The notes beneath the pieces were generated by a model. It was not told the DNA's origin, made no database searches, and worked only from the letters and a program-made list of their open reading frames with translations. Position numbers and translations under genes: made by a program. Shown piece after piece: positions 18,667 through 27,530 of a stretch of DNA of 64,000 nt. The DNA lies in NCBI GenBank assembly GCA_016930675.1, contig JAFGGG010000004.1:224100-288099 (forward strand), written 5' to 3'. Origin of the DNA: Spirochaetales bacterium (GTDB lineage: Bacteria; Spirochaetota; Spirochaetia; SZUA-6; RPPD01). The stretch's first letter is position 1, and every line of letters begins with the position of its first letter.

Positions 18667-20097
18667 ATGAAACAGCAGCGCCCCGCAGTCATTACACTTG
18701 AATTACTGGCCGTTCTTATGATTATGGGTATTGCTAATTTTTTACTTGCAACCAATGACCCAGGTTATTTTTCTTTGCCGTTTAATCCCTATTTTATTTT
18801 AGCCTTGTTTGCTACGGTTTTATACGGCAAATATTACGGATTTTTTAGTTTAATTGTGGCCATAGTATTTATTGTCATACCCATTCCGGTCTATAAATAC
18901 TTTTACGAGAGTTATCATATTACCCTCAGTTACTGGATGAAATTGGGACAAAAAATGGTAACCCCATTTACTCTTACGTTGGTCGGGGTGTTTATTTTTG
19001 GGTTGATCAGGGATTCGCTTAAAACCGAACTGGATAAAACAAAATATATCTTAGGCTCTATTACAAAAGAAAAGAATATTTTGCAGCGTGAGGTTGATGC
19101 ACTGAAACAAGTAAACCGTGAGCTGGAGAAGAGAGTGTACAGTCAGGAGGATTCCACGATTATGCTCTACTCCAAGATACAAGAACTGTATTCTCTCAAT
19201 TTCCAAAAAGGTCTGGAGCTGTTATTGACCATAGCGCAAACATATACGGGCGCCACTGTGTGTTCTATCTGGGAGCATAACCAGGAGTTGAGACGGTTGG
19301 AACTGCGCTTGAACTACGGTTGGGATATGGATATGGAGAGAATAACCAGAATCGCGGTTGAAGACAGTATCGAAGGCTGGGTGCTGCGTAATAACATGAT
19401 GTTTTCGGTACGCATGGTTATGCAGTACGATAATCTTGCGCGTATGGATAAAGGGCGAAATATACTTACTGTTCCCGTAACCGTTGGTCATAAAGTGTGG
19501 GGTGTGTTTAATATCGAGGACATACCATTTGAAAAATATAATCTTTACACCGAAAAATATTTACTGATGATTATGGCTTTGGTTTCCCCTGCCTTGGAGA
19601 AGGCAATGGAATATGAGGCGTTTTCCATACAGGAAAATGTTAATCTGGTTACGGGATTTCCGCCCTTTTCCCACTTTTATATCATACTCGAACAAGAGTT
19701 GAGCAGAGTTAAATTGGAAAAAGGCACACTCAGTGTGATGATTGTAGAACTGGTTAATTATGAGAAGCTTTTACATGAATTAAGTAAAGATGGCGTCTAT
19801 TCTTTGTTTGTGATTATATCCGAGCGGATTAAAGAACTGTCCGACAGTAAGGCCATGTTTTTTCATTATAAGAATGATAATCAAATCAGCTTTATTCTGC
19901 CGAATCTTGATTATGACGGTTGTTCGCTTTTCTGTCTGAATATACTGGAAATGATTAATAAACGGACTTGGGAATTAAATAAAAAAACCGTGTTGCCGGA
20001 AATTATAATGGGTTATACGTCGCTCACCGAGGATAAGCAGAGCGCGGAAGATCTGCTGGCCATAGCAGAGAATCTGTTGGAGATGCAGAAGATATGA
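18667..20097 (+). CDS. pelD: PelD-like membrane protein with GAF and degenerate GGDEF domains
   Basis: PelD is the inner-membrane c-di-GMP receptor of the Pel exopolysaccharide machine. The 476 residues start with four hydrophobic helices within about 1-115, then a coiled coil (about 118-155), a GAF domain (about 165-315) and a C-terminal GGDEF-like domain (about 330-476). The GGDEF signature is replaced by KNDNQ (followed by ISFILPN), so it cannot be a cyclase. The inhibitory RxxD site that binds c-di-GMP in Pseudomonas PelD is not recognisable at the aligned position (DSKA). The identity rests on the domain order and on PelE, PelF and PelG following directly; the stop overlaps the next ATG. 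Confidence 0.85.
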   Translation: MKQQRPAVITLELLAVLMIMGIANFLLATNDPGYFSLPFNPYFILALFATVLYGKYYGFFSLIVAIVFIVIPIPVYKYFYESYHITLSYWMKLGQKMVTPFTLTLVGVFIFGLIRDSLKTELDKTKYILGSITKEKNILQREVDALKQVNRELEKRVYSQEDSTIMLYSKIQELYSLNFQKGLELLLTIAQTYTGATVCSIWEHNQELRRLELRLNYGWDMDMERITRIAVEDSIEGWVLRNNMMFSVRMVMQYDNLARMDKGRNILTVPVTVGHKVWGVFNIEDIPFEKYNLYTEKYLLMIMALVSPALEKAMEYEAFSIQENVNLVTGFPPFSHFYIILEQELSRVKLEKGTLSVMIVELVNYEKLLHELSKDGVYSLFVIISERIKELSDSKAMFFHYKNDNQISFILPNLDYDGCSLFCLNILEMINKRTWELNKKTVLPEIIMGYTSLTEDKQSAEDLLAIAENLLEMQKI

Positions 20098-20852
20098 AAG
20101 AGCGTGAATTCGATTTTTTTCGTAAGAAACATGAAGGTTATGAGCCGTATACATCACATGCGGCGATCAAGGCGTTTGAGAACGCAATAGTACCTATTGA
20201 GTTTTTTATCTATAAGAGTACCTCGGTAAAATCAATCGAAGAGAAGCCGTATGATTTTGATGCCATTGACAGGATGCTGTCGCGTAAAGTTACTGATTTT
20301 CATACCACCCGGTTTCTGATCAAGGTATTTAGTGAGATGGTGAAGGATAGGGATTCTGAAAGGGCCTTATTCGGTGCCGAGGGTATAAACAGCATTGAAT
20401 CACGCTATAACAAGAAAATAGAAAGCCTAAAAGAAAAACTTGAAAAAAAGGATGATATCGATATCAAACAGGAATTAGCCAGGCTTTACTATGAGCTTGC
20501 GCTGCTGAATGAGAAACAAAAGGATATTAAAAAATTTTTTTTGAAAACAGCTTATAATTATCTTAAAGATACTCAAAAAGGGAACACGCTGAGTATTAAG
20601 AATCTTGAACTGCTTATTAATATCTTATTGGAATTCAATTTCTATAAAAAAGCATTGGACACTTTGAAAGCCCTTAAAATCGTTGAGAGACCGCATCTTT
20701 TATTGCTGATGGCAAAGGTGGAGTTTAAGAATAAAAATTACAAACAGGTATATGATATTCTTATTGAGTTGGAAAAATATAGCGACTCATTGGATGATGA
20801 ATCCAAAAAACTTATTGAATACTGGACAAAGCAAAATGACAGAACGGCTTAA
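20094..20852 (+). CDS. pelE: PelE-like TPR/helical-repeat protein
   Basis: The 252 residues are mostly charged and helical. A coiled-coil stretch lies near 105-125, followed by repeated helix pairs resembling tetratricopeptide repeats (about 125-245; for example LARLYYELALLNEKQKD and FYKKALDTLKALKI). In Pel systems PelE is a TPR protein that contacts PelD. Here no transmembrane helices are visible, unlike Pseudomonas PelE, so attachment to the membrane would have to be through PelD. The assignment is mainly by position: it overlaps pelD by 4 bases (ATGA) and pelF starts 17 bases inside its 3' end. Confidence 0.7.
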   Translation: MKEREFDFFRKKHEGYEPYTSHAAIKAFENAIVPIEFFIYKSTSVKSIEEKPYDFDAIDRMLSRKVTDFHTTRFLIKVFSEMVKDRDSERALFGAEGINSIESRYNKKIESLKEKLEKKDDIDIKQELARLYYELALLNEKQKDIKKFFLKTAYNYLKDTQKGNTLSIKNLELLINILLEFNFYKKALDTLKALKIVERPHLLLLMAKVEFKNKNYKQVYDILIELEKYSDSLDDESKKLIEYWTKQNDRTA

Positions 20853-22233
20853 GGTCTGTCTTATATTGGAAGGATCTTACCCTTATATAGTCGGCGGTGT
20901 GGCGGCCTGGGTACAGCAGCTTATCATTAATTTACCCGGTATAGACTTTGTTTTATATACTATCTCTCCCAAAGAACATCAAAAAATTGTGTATAAGCTT
21001 CCGGATAATGTCTGTTTCCATCAGGATATCGTAATTAGTCAAAAAATGTGTGTTCGGAAAAAACAGAAATCACAACGTGCGCTTTTCCGGGAGATTAAAA
21101 AATTTCACACGTTCTTTAATGCACCTTCACAGATAAATCTAAAAGATATTGTTGGCCTTGTACCGGTCGGCAGTTTTTTGTATACGGATGCCATAAAAAA
21201 TCCACAGGGTTGGGAAATGTTGACCAATAGCAATCAACTGCATAATCCGGCGTACCCGTTCGCGGATTATTTTTGGGCTTGGAAGTCGGCTCATGATATG
21301 ATGTTTACCATACTAGGTGCTGAGATTCCGGAAGCGGATGTTTACCATGCGGTTTCCACTGGATATGCGGGGCTGGCCGGTGTAGTAGCCAAGTTAAGGA
21401 AACAAAAACCCTATATGCTCACGGAGCACGGTTTGTATCATAAAGAGCGTGAGATTGAGATAAAGCGCGCGGCTTTTATCCAGGGATATCAGAGAGATAT
21501 GTGGATAGGAATATTCAACAATTTAAGCAGACTGAGTTATTATTATGCGGATCTTATTATAACCCTCTTTGAGTACAACAGAAAAAAGGAGATAGAGTTG
21601 GGTGCACCTGAAGAAAAAACCATGGTTATACCCAATGGTATCAATATCGAATTTTTTTCAAAAGTAGAGAGAGTTCCCAAAAAAGGGTTCCATGTGGGTT
21701 TGGTCGGCAGGGTTGTACCGATTAAAGATGTTAAGACATTCATTTATGTGGCAAAAATCGTAACAGCTTCGATTCCGGATGCCATGTTTTATGCGATCGG
21801 ACCGGTTGACGAGGATCCCGGTTATTACGATGACTGCAAACTGCTGGTAAAGAGTCTGCAAATCGAAAAGAATTTCAGCTTCGTGGGTAAACAGGATGTG
21901 CGGGAATACTATAATTTTTTGAATGTGCTGATGTTAACCAGCATTCGTGAAGCACAGCCCCTGGTAATTTTGGAGGCATTCTGTTGCGGTGTGCCCGTGG
22001 TTTCCACCAAAGTGGGCAATGTGCTTGAGCTGCTTGATTATGATGAGCGCTTTTTAGCGGCGCCCAAGGATGCGGAAAAACTTAGCTCTTGTGTAAAATA
22101 TATTTATAATAATCCAAAAAAGGTGATTGAACTCGTGGAAATGAACAAACAGCGAGTGCGAAAATTCTTTGATCGAAATAAGGTGTACCAAAGGTATGGC
22201 GAGATCTATAAAACCATAAAGGAAAATATATAA
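20836..22233 (+). CDS. pelF: PelF glycosyltransferase
   Basis: PelF is the cytosolic GT4-fold glycosyltransferase that polymerises the Pel polysaccharide from UDP-sugars. The 465-residue protein opens with VCLILEGSYPYIVGGVAAWVQQLI, the PelF N-terminal block. It contains the acceptor-side EHGLYHKERE and has the retaining GT4 motif REAQPLVILEAFCCGVPVVS (E-x7-E). The start at ATG 20836 fits this block; an upstream in-frame ATG at 20752 would overlap pelE by 100 bases. pelG starts on the last base of its stop codon. No signal or membrane segment is present. Confidence 0.93.
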   Translation: MTERLKVCLILEGSYPYIVGGVAAWVQQLIINLPGIDFVLYTISPKEHQKIVYKLPDNVCFHQDIVISQKMCVRKKQKSQRALFREIKKFHTFFNAPSQINLKDIVGLVPVGSFLYTDAIKNPQGWEMLTNSNQLHNPAYPFADYFWAWKSAHDMMFTILGAEIPEADVYHAVSTGYAGLAGVVAKLRKQKPYMLTEHGLYHKEREIEIKRAAFIQGYQRDMWIGIFNNLSRLSYYYADLIITLFEYNRKKEIELGAPEEKTMVIPNGINIEFFSKVERVPKKGFHVGLVGRVVPIKDVKTFIYVAKIVTASIPDAMFYAIGPVDEDPGYYDDCKLLVKSLQIEKNFSFVGKQDVREYYNFLNVLMLTSIREAQPLVILEAFCCGVPVVSTKVGNVLELLDYDERFLAAPKDAEKLSSCVKYIYNNPKKVIELVEMNKQRVRKFFDRNKVYQRYGEIYKTIKENI

Positions 22234-23645
22234 TGGCCGGTATCGGATTTGTATTGCGAAGAGTTATAAAGCAAGGTGGATTCCTGTCTGTCGTAAAGGT
22301 GGCTTTGGCCGGAACAATTATTGTCGCCGGACCCTGGGTGCTTTCTATCTTGGGAATTTTTTTTATCACAAAATACTCGTATTATTTGATCGGACAATCC
22401 GTGGCCATTTTTATGGCCGTGGTAATTTATAGTTATGCCTTTTCACTATTTTTATTCGGCGGAATCCATTATATATTCACACGGCTGGTTGCTGATTATA
22501 TGTATGAAAAGAAAAAAAGCAAAGCGGGTGAGGCACTGCTGTTATTTTCAGTAATTATTGCTGTTTTATCAAGCTCGGTTTCTGTGGTAGTTCTTTTACT
22601 GCTGGATTTACAGAAGATTATTTTCCCGACATTGTTTAGAATAAGCGGAGTGATTTTCTTTGTATCGATTAACCTTATCTGGCTGTTGATGATTTTTATT
22701 TCGCTTTTAAAAAAATACTTTAAAATATTCATAGTCTATCTTTTGGGCATGGCCATAGCCTTTGGCAGTATTACGCTGTTAGCTAAAACCTTTTCCGTGA
22801 GTGGTGTGATGCTCGGCTTTGCCGGTGGGCATTTTCTTATTGTGGTGTGTCTTTACATATTAGCCTTTAAAGAATATCGGCCCGGAGGTTTTACCATAAA
22901 GGAGCATTTGCCTTATTTTGTCAGATTCAAATTTCTTCTTTTCACAGGAATTTTGTACTACTGGGGAATGTGGATAGATAAAATAATTTTCTGGTTCACC
23001 AAAGGCTCACCAATAGCTGACACCTTTTTTAAAGTATTCGATGTCTATGATATTCCCGTGTATATTGCCAATCTGACTATAATTCCGGGATTAATTTATT
23101 TTATGATTATAAGTGAGACTAATTTTTATCGTCATTTGACTGAATTTTTGACTAAATTCAACAAAGGCATATATCATAAGCTTCAAATGATAAAATACAA
23201 ACTTATTGCCAATCTTAAACACGGATTAAGAGAGCAGTGTTTGTTTCAAGGTATATTTACGCTTACTCTCATACTCATTGCGCCAATGTTGGTCTTGGCC
23301 GATACTGAGAAATTATTGGTGGGCGGGATTACCAATATAACAGTATTCCGTATAACCTTAGGCGCTACTTTTTTCCATTTGATTTTTTTAACAATAGTTA
23401 TCTTTCTTTTCTATTTGCAGAGGTTTAGATTGGCATTTTTCTCCACACTCTGTTTTTTTATTGTAAACTTATGCGGGGCTTTGTTGATTGTTTCCGCGGG
23501 TGATGATAATCTATTGGGCATAAGCTATCTATCAGCCGGGATTGTCGCTTGCTTGCTTGGCGGGTTTTTCTTGTTTTCTTCAGCCGGGAAAATTGATAAT
23601 GCGGTATTCTTGATTGCGAGTGGTGAAAAAATTGACAATCTTTAA
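22233..23645 (+). CDS. pelG: PelG polysaccharide membrane transporter
   Basis: PelG is a MOP/MATE-like polytopic membrane protein needed to move the Pel polymer across the inner membrane. The N-terminus MAGIGFVLRRVIKQGGFLS is the PelG family start. About twelve hydrophobic helices fill the 470 residues, and GILYYWGMWIDKIIFW around residue 240 is a conserved central block. The start overlaps the pelF stop by one base (TAATG). This is the last gene of the operon; 6 bases later the convergent gene of unknown function ends. No pelA, pelB or pelC homologue is seen in the window. Confidence 0.93.
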   Translation: MAGIGFVLRRVIKQGGFLSVVKVALAGTIIVAGPWVLSILGIFFITKYSYYLIGQSVAIFMAVVIYSYAFSLFLFGGIHYIFTRLVADYMYEKKKSKAGEALLLFSVIIAVLSSSVSVVVLLLLDLQKIIFPTLFRISGVIFFVSINLIWLLMIFISLLKKYFKIFIVYLLGMAIAFGSITLLAKTFSVSGVMLGFAGGHFLIVVCLYILAFKEYRPGGFTIKEHLPYFVRFKFLLFTGILYYWGMWIDKIIFWFTKGSPIADTFFKVFDVYDIPVYIANLTIIPGLIYFMIISETNFYRHLTEFLTKFNKGIYHKLQMIKYKLIANLKHGLREQCLFQGIFTLTLILIAPMLVLADTEKLLVGGITNITVFRITLGATFFHLIFLTIVIFLFYLQRFRLAFFSTLCFFIVNLCGALLIVSAGDDNLLGISYLSAGIVACLLGGFFLFSSAGKIDNAVFLIASGEKIDNL

Positions 23646-23651
23646 ATGAAG

Positions 23652-24110
23652 CTATTGTTCTTCTTCATGGTTTGTAAGCAGAATGCGCATCTCCTCTTCG
23701 GAGATTATTTCTTGATCACCGTTGGAATCTTTGGAAATTTCAGAAAGCAGATCTTCGATTTCTTCGATATACTCTGTATGCTGAGCTTTTATACCCGACA
23801 ACTTATCGATATAGTCCTGAAGATATTTTGTGAAAGTGAAGTTGTCATTTATAATATCATCGAGGAAGGCTACATAGTGTCTGTTAAACCTTAACATATT
23901 TCTTAGATGAAGATCACGGTTAATTTTAAGTTGACTTTTTTTAAGAGCAGCGAAGAGGGTCTGGCTGGATTCGTGTATGAACAATATTTCAGCGTAGATT
24001 TTATCCTTATACCGGTTGGGATCAATGTCGAGTTTTATCCCGTCACCAAGCTTTTTTACAATATGGGTTAAGTAAAATATATCATCTTCATAATTAATTA
24101 TATTTGTCAT
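23652..24110 (-). CDS. Acidic helical protein of unknown function
   Basis: Not recognised. The 152 residues are charged and almost wholly predicted helix (YKDKIYAEILFIHESSQTLFAALKKSQ and similar), with an acidic C-terminus ending NHEEEQ. No signal peptide, membrane helix, cysteine pair or catalytic motif is visible. It is a single minus-strand gene between convergent pelG and divergent rpsF. Position next to pelG is no evidence for a Pel role because the strands differ. Confidence 0.7.
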   Translation of the reverse strand: MTNIINYEDDIFYLTHIVKKLGDGIKLDIDPNRYKDKIYAEILFIHESSQTLFAALKKSQLKINRDLHLRNMLRFNRHYVAFLDDIINDNFTFTKYLQDYIDKLSGIKAQHTEYIEEIEDLLSEISKDSNGDQEIISEEEMRILLTNHEEEQ

Positions 24111-24243
24111 CGGTATCAGTATCTAATATCGGTAAGATGAATATTTGACTTGACATAAGTTGAAATCTTAGTTATTTTTTAAGCCACCTCTTTATCCATT
24201 GCCAAAAAAGATGAGATGGATCAAAAGACCACAAGGAGGAAGA

Positions 24244-24522
24244 ATGAGAAAATATGAAGCCACTTTTATCTTCGAACCGGAAGAAGAAGTATTTAAAACG
24301 AACAAAGAAACAGTAACAAAAGAGCTGGAAAAGGCAGGCGCAAAGCTTCTTTCAACAACGGATATGGGGGAGAGAGAGCTGGCCTATGAGATTAAGAAAA
24401 AAAGTAAAGGTCATTATTTACTTTTTGAAATCGAAACAAATCCGGAAAGCCTAAAACCTCTAGAAAAAACATTTAAATTACAGGCCGGCATACTCAAGTA
24501 CCTTTTTGTAAAAAAGAACTAA
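24244..24522 (+). CDS. rpsF: 30S ribosomal protein S6
   Basis: S6 binds 16S rRNA with S18 in the platform of the small subunit. The 92-residue product begins MRKYEATFIFEPEE and contains LAYEIKKKSKGHYLLFEIE, both typical of S6. Start ATG 24244 is fixed by CAAGGAGGAAG just upstream. The length is normal. A weak promoter (TTGACA 24150-24155, TTATTT 24172-24177) may drive the rpsF-ssb-rpsR-rplI-dnaB-comFB row. Confidence 0.97.
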   Translation: MRKYEATFIFEPEEEVFKTNKETVTKELEKAGAKLLSTTDMGERELAYEIKKKSKGHYLLFEIETNPESLKPLEKTFKLQAGILKYLFVKKN

Positions 24523-24551
24523 TATTGGTTCCCATAAGGGAGGAGTAATTT

Positions 24552-24971
24552 ATGGCAGATATTAATCAAGTTGTCCTGGTTGGACGATTAACACGAGATG
24601 CAGAGTTAAAGTACACAAATACCGGCACAGCGGTATGCAAGATGGCCATAGCTGTAAATCGCAGACGTAAAAGCAATGAGCAATGGATAGATGAGGCGAG
24701 TTTTTTTGACATTGTGTTATGGGGCAAAATAGGCGAAGCGCTATCTCAGTACTTAGTTAAGGGAAAACAAGTGGGAGTAGTCGGTGAACTTAGGCAGAAT
24801 AAATGGGAACAAGACGGTCAGCCTCGCAGTAAGGTTGAAGTAGTCGCTTCAAATATTCAACTACTCGGCGGACGTTCCGAAGGATCAAAATCAGGGGGAA
24901 ATGATAATACTGCCGCTATTCCGTTTCCTGATGAAAATAAAAATGATTTCGAAGATGATATACCATTTTAG
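24552..24971 (+). CDS. ssb: Single-stranded DNA-binding protein
   Basis: SSB protects and organises single-stranded DNA in replication and repair. Residues 1-110 form the OB fold, starting INQVVLVGRLTRDAELKYT and containing FFDIVLWGKIGEALSQYLVKGK. A short flexible linker leads to the acidic tip DFEDDIPF, which recruits partner proteins. At 139 residues the linker is short. GGGAGGAG precedes the ATG. It lies in the usual place between rpsF and rpsR. Confidence 0.97.
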   Translation: MADINQVVLVGRLTRDAELKYTNTGTAVCKMAIAVNRRRKSNEQWIDEASFFDIVLWGKIGEALSQYLVKGKQVGVVGELRQNKWEQDGQPRSKVEVVASNIQLLGGRSEGSKSGGNDNTAAIPFPDENKNDFEDDIPF

Positions 24972-24996
24972 GCAACAATAAGGAAGGAGCATTTGG

Positions 24997-25407
24997 ATGC
25001 CAGAAAAAACAGAAGACAAGACACTAGAATTGCAGGACGCTGAAAAAGAAACAAAGAAAAACAATGACATACAAAAGAATGAAAAAAAATCGGGTACTGA
25101 TAAACCTGTAACCAGTACAAGGATAAATCGAAGTGACAGGCCTGACAGAAAAGATAAAGATTATGATGATAAGTATCATTCAGGCCCAAGACACAAATCG
25201 TTTTTTCGTAAAAAGGTTTGTAAGTTCTGTACAAAAAAATACAAAATGGATTATAAGGATGTATCTGTTTTGCGAAGATTTACCTCCGACCGAGGGAAAA
25301 TACTTCCCCGTAGAATAACAGGAACTTGTGCAAAGCACCAAAGGCAGCTATCTAAGACTGTAAAAAGAGCAAGGGTTTTAGCACTTTTACCTTTTGTTAC
25401 CAAATAA
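24997..25407 (+). CDS. rpsR: 30S ribosomal protein S18 with long charged N-terminal extension
   Basis: The S18 core occupies about residues 65-136 ([20 protein letters not shown], then [17 protein letters not shown] and [12 protein letters not shown]). Cysteines at CKFC and GTCAKH suggest a zinc-binding (C+) form. Ahead of it are about 60 residues of low complexity, dominated by Lys, Glu, Asp and Asn, roughly doubling the protein. ATG 24997 has a good Shine-Dalgarno (AAGGAAGGAG), so the extension is translated and not an annotation artefact. S2 and L9 in this window have charged extensions as well. Confidence 0.95.
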   Translation: MPEKTEDKTLELQDAEKETKKNNDIQKNEKKSGTDKPVTSTRINRSDRPDRKDKDYDDKYHSGPRHKSFFRKKVCKFCTKKYKMDYKDVSVLRRFTSDRGKILPRRITGTCAKHQRQLSKTVKRARVLALLPFVTK

Positions 25408-25475
25408 TTAAAGCTTAGTACAAGAGAAAGAATATTTTTGAATGATAGTCAACTAGTAGAAAGGGGTAGACATAA

Positions 25476-26117
25476 GTGAAAATAATAATGATGCATGATG
25501 TACCGCATTTAGGAGAGGAAGGTGATATTCGTGAGGTCACAAACGGATATGCCAGGAATTATTTATTTCCTAAAAAATATGCGGTACCATATAACGACCA
25601 TTATCTGCATATACTCGAACAGAGAAGTAAGACAATTGAAAAAAGAAAACAAGAGAAAAGACTTGAAGCCAGCGGTGTTAAAGAAAAATTAGAACAGGAG
25701 CAACTAGAATTTATTTATGCTGCAGGAGAAAATGGCAAATTATTCGGTTCCATTACCAATGGACATATAGCGGAAGAATTAGAGAAGCGCGGTTACCAGA
25801 TTGAGAAGAAGAGAATTTTTGTTCCTGATCACACTATTAAACAAATAGGCGACTATAAGATAAAAATAAAGCTTTATGAAAATGAAGAAGCAGAAATAAA
25901 GTTAAGTGTTAAAGCTCAAGAGAATACCCAGGAAAAAACTAAGGGGAAAGTAAAAGAGAAAGCCGGAAAGAAAGTTAAAGAGAAAGCTGAAGTGAAGGCT
26001 GAAGAGAAAGTTAAAGAGAAAGCTGAAGTGAAGGCTGAAGAGAAAGTTAAAGAGAAAGCTGAAGTGAAAAGTAAAGAGAAAGCTGATGAAAAAACCCAAG
26101 AGAAAGCTAACGAATAA
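25476..26117 (+). CDS. rplI: 50S ribosomal protein L9 with repetitive Lys/Glu/Ala tail
   Basis: The first 148 residues are ordinary L9: an N-terminal RNA-binding domain with GDIREVTNGYARNYLFPKKYAVPY, the long helix, and a C-terminal domain containing ENGKLFGSITNGHIAEEL. About 65 further residues form a Lys/Glu/Ala-rich tail with a 12-residue repeat (KVKEKAEVKAEE and variants) encoded by a 36-base tandem repeat. The start is GTG 25476 with GAAAGGGGTAGA upstream; the next ATG would remove the conserved first strand. dnaB follows after 19 bases. Confidence 0.95.
   Translation: MKIIMMHDVPHLGEEGDIREVTNGYARNYLFPKKYAVPYNDHYLHILEQRSKTIEKRKQEKRLEASGVKEKLEQEQLEFIYAAGENGKLFGSITNGHIAEELEKRGYQIEKKRIFVPDHTIKQIGDYKIKIKLYENEEAEIKLSVKAQENTQEKTKGKVKEKAGKKVKEKAEVKAEEKVKEKAEVKAEEKVKEKAEVKSKEKADEKTQEKANE
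25971..26078 (+). repeat. 36-base tandem repeat inside rplI
   Basis: A 36-base unit beginning AAAGTTAAAGAGAAAGCTGA occurs exactly twice (25971-26006, 26007-26042) and a third time with a changed 3' end (26043-26078). Each unit encodes 12 residues, so copy-number change keeps the frame. Shorter AAAGAGAAAGC pieces flank it. Slippage-prone, so strain variation in length is likely. Confidence 0.9.
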
Positions 26118-26136
26118 CTTTATTTGAAAAAGGATA

Positions 26137-27483
26137 ATGGCAGAGAGTAGCCTTAAAGATAAAATACCTCCGCATAATGATGAGGCTGAAATAGCTACAC
26201 TAGGGGCACTCCTTTTAGATCCTGAATCAATAGCAATCGTATTAAGATATTTACGGGCCGACGATTTTTATAAAAGCGCTCACAAGAAAGTATATCAGGC
26301 AATCCTCGATTTATTCAGCCGCGGAGAAGCAATCGATCTCATTACTCTCACTGAAGAGTTGAAAACCAAAGAGCTGCTCGATTCCTGCGGCGGTGCCGCA
26401 TATATCTCTCAACTTACATCTGAAGTACCTACCAGCGCAAACGTCGAATACTATGCAAAAATAGTACAGAATTTAAGCATCAGACGTATCATGGCCAGAA
26501 TTGCCTCGACGATTATTGCCAACTCGTTTGAGGAATCGGTTGATACCAGACTCATTATTGAGGATGCAGAGCGCGAAATCTTTAAAATTACCGAAAAGCA
26601 GGCCAGCGGCTCGTATTATATGGCAAAAGAAATTGTCCCGAAAACAATAGAAGCGATTGAACGGAGTTACCATAACAAAGAAAGCTACACCGGTATTCCG
26701 AGTGGTTTTGGGGAATTGGATGAATTAACAAGCGGTTTCCAAAACTCGGAATTCATTGTTATCGGTGCCCGTCCTTCCGTGGGAAAGACGGCTTTTGCTT
26801 TAAGCATCGCGGCAAACATGTCAATCCGGCAGGGTAGGGCCGTGGGGTTTTTTACCCTTGAAATGTCGGGTATGGCGCTTATCCAAAGGTTGCTCAGCAG
26901 CGAAGCCCGATTGAGTTCATCAAAATTGCGCAGCGGATTATTACGACCGGCTGATTTTCACAGCATTACGGAAGCCGCCGGAAGAATATATGAGGCACAA
27001 CTTTATATTGAAGATTCGCCGAACTTAAAATTGCTGGATTTACGAGCCTTGGCCAGACGGATGAAGTTCCAGCATAATATCGAGATTGTTTTCATAGATT
27101 ATATTACGCTTGTATCAGCTGAAAATATGGAGTTGCCGCGCCATGAGCAGATCGCGGAAATCAGCAGATCGCTTAAAGCGCTTGCCAGGGAATTGGACAT
27201 ACCTGTGGTGGCCTTATCTCAAGTGAAACGGGAAACCGAGGGTAAAAAGCCCACCCTTGCCGATTTAAGGGAATCCGGCTCAATTGAACAGGATGCCGAT
27301 GTGGTTTTGTTTTTACACAGGGAACGTCAAACCGATAAAAAAGGCGATGAATCGACTAATGAATCTGTTACGGATGTAAGTATTGCCAAACAGCGTAACG
27401 GACCGATAGGAAGTTTAAAATTGGCTTTCATTCCAAATTATACCCGTTTTGAATCGCTTTCAAAAGAAGTAATAAACGCTTGA
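26137..27483 (+). CDS. dnaB: Replicative DNA helicase DnaB
   Basis: DnaB is the hexameric helicase that unwinds DNA at the replication fork. The N-terminal DnaB domain (about 8-110) starts PPHNDEAEIATLGALLLDPE. The RecA-like C-terminal domain holds Walker A GARPSVGKTAFA (about 209-220), FFTLEMSG, Walker B VFIDYI, and the SQVKRETEGKKPTLADLRESGSIE-type block. The length of 448 is typical and no intein is present. It is in the conserved place after rplI. The ATG has a modest AAAAAGG site close upstream. Confidence 0.97.
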   Translation: MAESSLKDKIPPHNDEAEIATLGALLLDPESIAIVLRYLRADDFYKSAHKKVYQAILDLFSRGEAIDLITLTEELKTKELLDSCGGAAYISQLTSEVPTSANVEYYAKIVQNLSIRRIMARIASTIIANSFEESVDTRLIIEDAEREIFKITEKQASGSYYMAKEIVPKTIEAIERSYHNKESYTGIPSGFGELDELTSGFQNSEFIVIGARPSVGKTAFALSIAANMSIRQGRAVGFFTLEMSGMALIQRLLSSEARLSSSKLRSGLLRPADFHSITEAAGRIYEAQLYIEDSPNLKLLDLRALARRMKFQHNIEIVFIDYITLVSAENMELPRHEQIAEISRSLKALARELDIPVVALSQVKRETEGKKPTLADLRESGSIEQDADVVLFLHRERQTDKKGDESTNESVTDVSIAKQRNGPIGSLKLAFIPNYTRFESLSKEVINA

Positions 27484-27530
27484 TTTTTATAATTGCTTAT
27501 ATAATCTTATTAGTGAGGAGCTAAAAGAGC

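Noticed and set aside
24900..25480. Pair of plus-strand genes overlapping rpsR in another frame
   Set aside because: The alternative frame at 25133-25318 lies entirely inside the S18 core region and lacks a start signal.
25902..26099. Minus-strand frame of Phe/Leu/Ser-rich protein opposite the rplI tail
   Set aside because: It is the mirror of the AAAG-rich repeat; no ribosome site, and L9 on the other strand is certain.
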